A stretch of DNA of 64,000 bases from UBA668 sp963720695 (GTDB lineage: Bacteria > Actinomycetota > Acidimicrobiia > Acidimicrobiales > Ilumatobacteraceae): positions 930,001 to 994,000 of the forward strand of contig CAVRGG010000001.1 in NCBI GenBank assembly GCA_963720695.1, read 5' to 3'. Shown piece by piece: positions 61,592 through 64,000 of the stretch (positions are counted from its first letter, which is position 1; every line of letters starts with the position of its first letter). The notes beneath the pieces were generated by a model. That model worked only from the letters and a program-made list of their open reading frames with translations. It was not told where the DNA came from and did no database searches. The position numbers and the translations under genes are program-made.

Positions 61592-62272
61592 GTGAGCGTC
61601 TGGGGACCACCGACCATGTCGGTCGAGGTGAGCGTGCGCAGCGGTTCGGTGCGGATCACGGTCGGCGACGTCGCCGTCCCGGCCATCGCGAAGGGACGCG
61701 CGACGATCGACGACAGCGGCGTCGTCCATGCGCCGGCCAGTGCCAACGTCGCCATCGTCTGCCCTGCGGGCACCAACGTCTTCGTGGCGACCGTCACCGG
61801 ACCGGTGGTCTGTGAGGGACCGCTCGGGTCGGTCCGAATCAGCTCCACCACCGGGCGCATCGAGGTCCAGGACTGCCTCGAGGCCGACCTTCGAACTCGC
61901 ACGGGCAACATCGTGGTCGGAACGGCACAGCGCCGTTGCCGAGCGACGAGCACCACCGGTTCCGTGCGTGTCGCCGCCTCCCCGGAGCTCGACGTCACCG
62001 TCACCACCGCGTCGGTGGAGGCGGGCGGCGTGGTGCGGGCGCGTGTGCACGGCGCCGCCGGCAGCGTCCGGATCGTCGCGGTCGCACCAGGTGACCTCGA
62101 CGTGCGAACGATGTCCGGCAAGGTCGACGTCGAGGTGCACGGCGGTTGGGCGCCGACCACCGACCTGCGGGCCATCTCGGGTGCGATACGCGACAGGCTG
62201 CCCGAGATCGGCCGTGACGGACGGTTGCAGGTGCAGACGATGTCCGGGCGGATCACGGTCACCGCCTCATGA
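61592..62272 (+). CDS. DUF4097-like beta-repeat protein
   Basis: The protein is 226 residues, almost entirely short repeated beta strands: VRSGSVRITVG, VVCEGPLGSVRISSTTGRIEVQ, LRTRTGNIVVG, STTGSVRVAAS, VRTMSGKVDVEV, VQTMSGRITVTA. The 'TMSGxI/V' strands are those of DUF4097/DUF4098 adhesin-like beta-helices. No signal peptide is present, so it is not obviously exported. TACGGT is six bases before GTG 61592. It is coupled to the cyclase gene (ATGA). Confidence 0.75.
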   Translation: MSVWGPPTMSVEVSVRSGSVRITVGDVAVPAIAKGRATIDDSGVVHAPASANVAIVCPAGTNVFVATVTGPVVCEGPLGSVRISSTTGRIEVQDCLEADLRTRTGNIVVGTAQRRCRATSTTGSVRVAASPELDVTVTTASVEAGGVVRARVHGAAGSVRIVAVAPGDLDVRTMSGKVDVEVHGGWAPTTDLRAISGAIRDRLPEIGRDGRLQVQTMSGRITVTAS

Positions 62273-62790
62273 GCACCGAGGTCACCGCAGCATTCGTGTT
62301 CACGGACCTCGCCGGCTTCACCGCGTTCACCGCAGAGCGAGGCGACGCTGCGGCGCTGGCGCTGGTCGAGCGCTTCGAACGCGAGGTGCTGGCGGTGCTG
62401 CCGCCGACGGCGCGAGTGGTGAAGCAGCTCGGAGACGGCTTCTTCCTCTGCTACGCGGATGTGCCCAGCGCGCTCGCGAGCGTGGCCGCGCTGATGACGC
62501 GCTGCGCAGCGGTCGCCGACTCGGACGCGCCGCTCTGGGTGCGAACGGGGGTCCACAGTGGGACCGCCCTGGCGCGCGGCGACGATCTGCTGGGCCATGA
62601 CGTGAACGTGGCCTCGCGCGTCACCGACATGGCAGGTGCCGGTGAGACCTTGGTCAGCGCCGAGGCGAAGGCGGCGAGCGGGGCGCCCGCCGCCTTCGAG
62701 CCCGTCGGTCCGGTGTTCCTCAAAGGCATCGAGGAGCCCGTTCGGTTGTTTCGACTGATGCCCGAGCGGCTCCCGGTCCCGGTCGGATGA
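62269..62790 (+). CDS. Class III adenylate/guanylate cyclase catalytic-domain protein
   Basis: Stand-alone cyclase domain, 173 residues. The metal Asp residues are Asp13 (FTDLAGFTAF) and Asp56 (LGDGFF), the base-recognising Lys is Lys52 with Asp111, and the transition-state pair Asn113/Arg117 is in GHDVNVASR. All key residues are there, so activity is likely, with ATP favoured by the Lys/Asp pair. It lacks the usual sensory or transmembrane part, so the coupled DUF4097-like protein may be its partner. Confidence 0.88.
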   Translation: MSTEVTAAFVFTDLAGFTAFTAERGDAAALALVERFEREVLAVLPPTARVVKQLGDGFFLCYADVPSALASVAALMTRCAAVADSDAPLWVRTGVHSGTALARGDDLLGHDVNVASRVTDMAGAGETLVSAEAKAASGAPAAFEPVGPVFLKGIEEPVRLFRLMPERLPVPVG

Positions 62791-62803
62791 CCAGATCCGC
62801 CGG

Positions 62804-63478
62804 CTAGATCGGCGCGACGATCGGCGTCGCGTCGACGACCGGTCCGATGGTCGTGGCAACGGTGGCCACTCCCCCGTCGACAGGTGCGCTGTAGTCGACT
62901 TCGGTGATCACGCCAGAGGTGAGCACCACCTCGACGTCGGCCGATCCGTCGGCCCCGACGCCGAGCGCGAGCGCCGGCACGGTCACTCGCAGCCGCACCG
63001 TCGTGCCGTCGTCGCTGAGCACGCCGACCGCGGTGGGCGCTCCCAACGCGGCGATGGGATCGGCGGTCGCGGGGGCGACGTCGAGTTGCTCCCACTCGCC
63101 GCCTTCCGGCAGCGCATAGCTCCCCGACGCGGTGACGATGTACGACACGATCACCCCGTTGGATGCGAGGTTGAGCCGTGTGTCGGCGCCGATGCGATCG
63201 CCGTCGGCGAGCAGTGTCTGGGCACCGTTGACGACCACGAGGGAGGTGAAGTGGTACCCGGCTGACAGGCCGGAGAGGGCCTGCTGGAGGAGCATCGTGG
63301 GATTGGTGGTCGTGACGATCGTGCTCGCTGGGACGGTGGGCGCCACCGTGGACGCGGTCACCGCCTGGTCAGCGGCGACGTTGCTGTCGCCGGACCGACA
63401 GGACGTGGAGCCGAGCGCGAACGCCACGAGTGCGGCCCCTCCGAGGAGGAGCCGCACCCGTGAGTTGTGGAAGGACAT
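62804..63478 (-). CDS. Putative lipoprotein (LprG/LpqN-like)
   Basis: Length 224. The signal helix LLLGGAALVAFALGSTSC ends in a lipobox. The mature part begins with Thr/Ala-rich linker and contains LLQQALSGLSAGYHFTSLVVVNGAQTLLADGDRIGADTRL and TASGSYALPEGGEWEQLD, a pattern like the LppX/LprG lipid-binding lipoproteins of actinobacteria. This assignment is only moderately sure. It starts 4 bases after the histidine-rich gene stop, so the two are co-transcribed. Confidence 0.68.
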   Translation of the reverse strand: MSFHNSRVRLLLGGAALVAFALGSTSCRSGDSNVAADQAVTASTVAPTVPASTIVTTTNPTMLLQQALSGLSAGYHFTSLVVVNGAQTLLADGDRIGADTRLNLASNGVIVSYIVTASGSYALPEGGEWEQLDVAPATADPIAALGAPTAVGVLSDDGTTVRLRVTVPALALGVGADGSADVEVVLTSGVITEVDYSAPVDGGVATVATTIGPVVDATPIVAPI

Positions 63479-63482
63479 GAAC

Positions 63483-64000
63483 TCAGTGGCCGCCGTGTCC
63501 GCTGTGGCCGCCACCCTTGTGGTGGTCGCCGTCGTGGTGGTCGCCGTCGTGGTGATCACCGTGGTGATCGCCGTCGTGATGGTCGGGCACGGTGGACACG
63601 GGCGTGTTGACCGTGGGGTCCGCGGCGTTGCGGCAGCGGATGCCCTCACGCACGTTGACGGTGATCATGCCGTCGCGCACCTTGGCGGTGATGGTGATGC
63701 GCTCGTCGTGCGAGAAGCGGACCTCGACCGAGTGATCGTGGCCCTTGATGCTCTCGGGCGTCGGCGTGGCGGCGACATCGGTGATGGTGCCGTCCGCGTT
63801 CAGCGTGTAGTTGATGACACCCATCGTGACGCCGTCACAGAGGAGTCCGGTCCAGCTCTTGGGACCGGCGGCTGTTGCGGCGTCCTGCGCCACTCCGTGC
63901 AGGCGACCGAGCGAGACGCTGATCGAGGCATGGGAATCGCCACCGTCGTGATCGTCGGATGACTCCCCGGACTCGTCGTCCACCTTCGCCCGGATCGTCA
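63483..64000 (-). CDS. Histidine-rich C-terminal protein (5' end outside window)
   Basis: The frame is open to the right edge, so the N-terminus is missing. Within the visible 170 residues a beta-rich segment (ISVSLGRLHGV, VTMGVINYTLNADGTITDV, ERITITAKVRDGMITVNV) has an isolated Cys pair (LLCDG, GIRCRN). The C-terminus is a run of His-Asp-Gly units (HHDGDHHGDHHDGDHH) then KGGGHSGHGGH. Metal binding or storage is likely from composition; export is unproven. A GTG at 63983 could be a start but the upstream frame stays open. It precedes a lipoprotein gene. Confidence 0.62.
   Translation of the reverse strand, partial: TIRAKVDDESGESSDDHDGGDSHASISVSLGRLHGVAQDAATAAGPKSWTGLLCDGVTMGVINYTLNADGTITDVAATPTPESIKGHDHSVEVRFSHDERITITAKVRDGMITVNVREGIRCRNAADPTVNTPVSTVPDHHDGDHHGDHHDGDHHDGDHHKGGGHSGHGGH

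Noticed and set aside
1..64000. tRNA or rRNA genes, insertion sequences, prophage or integron structures
   Set aside because: I scanned for tRNA-like cloverleaf ends, transposase or integrase motifs and terminal inverted repeats and saw none. The HNH gene at 1123 is the only element of possible mobile origin.

Overview
The window is GC-rich, gene-dense, low-redundancy DNA from an actinomycete. The case rests on a complete Pup-proteasome locus (ARC/Mpa ATPase, Dop, Pup, PrcB, PrcA, PafA), a WhiB regulator, an F420-type PPOX flavoprotein, a DUF4193-like zinc protein, a DUF222/HNH (13E12-type) endonuclease, and many leaderless transcription starts with TANNNT boxes 6-9 nt before the start codon. 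The gene content and style suggest class Acidimicrobiia (Ilumatobacter-like). That is an inference from families, not from a database search.

Layout. 1-8.7 kb: the 3' part of a PLP decarboxylase and an HNH endonuclease, then a long minus-strand operon (small protein, transketolase, transaldolase, LOG-family protein, MOSC protein, lipoprotein). 8.7-15.1 kb: F420-type oxidoreductase, NagA, TetR, NDP-forming acyl-CoA synthetase, a PBP4-type D-Ala-D-Ala carboxypeptidase and a LON-domain protein. 15.2-19.6 kb: three small membrane or basic proteins, a ubiquitin-like sulfur carrier with its tRNA thiolase (TtuB/TtuA-like), TrmI and a polytopic glycosyltransferase-like protein. 19.6-36 kb: ferredoxin, an LPxTG surface protein, then the proteasome region with 5-oxoprolinase genes pxpABC embedded between prcA and pafA, followed by lepB, a GDPD, tatB-tatC and a helY-type helicase. 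This parallels the helY-tat-paf-prc-mpa-trmI order of mycobacteria, but pafB and pafC are absent. 36-48 kb: medium-chain dehydrogenase, M20 amidohydrolase, a double-length ThyX, DUF4193-like protein, GNAT, two enoyl-CoA hydratases, a putative RNA-binding RGG-like protein, gamma-carbonic anhydrase, PrmA, a ribokinase-family enzyme and an aminoglycoside-phosphotransferase-like protein. 48-54 kb: P450, WhiB, threonine aldolase, a mycothiol-dependent-isomerase-like protein, a 2-oxoglutarate oxygenase facing an RpiR-type regulator, and small proteins. 54-64 kb: M23 and NlpC/P60 wall hydrolases, an MttB-family methyltransferase, FKBP, thioesterase, a single-chain RHH-MazF fusion, a class V aminotransferase, a DUF4097-like protein with a class III cyclase, a lipoprotein, and a histidine-rich secreted-type protein running off the end.

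Data quality matters here. Between about 5.56 and 8.53 kb three genes (tal, tkt and a small protein) carry about 37 surplus single bases. Removing them gives uninterrupted proteins of 365, 655 and 131 residues. Seven further single-base frame breaks are scattered at about 3225, 12865, 20681, 23470, 23772, 28684 and 45936-45940. No nonsense substitutions accompany them, so I treat these as sequence errors and not as pseudogenes. No tRNA, rRNA, IS element, prophage or CRISPR array was recognised.
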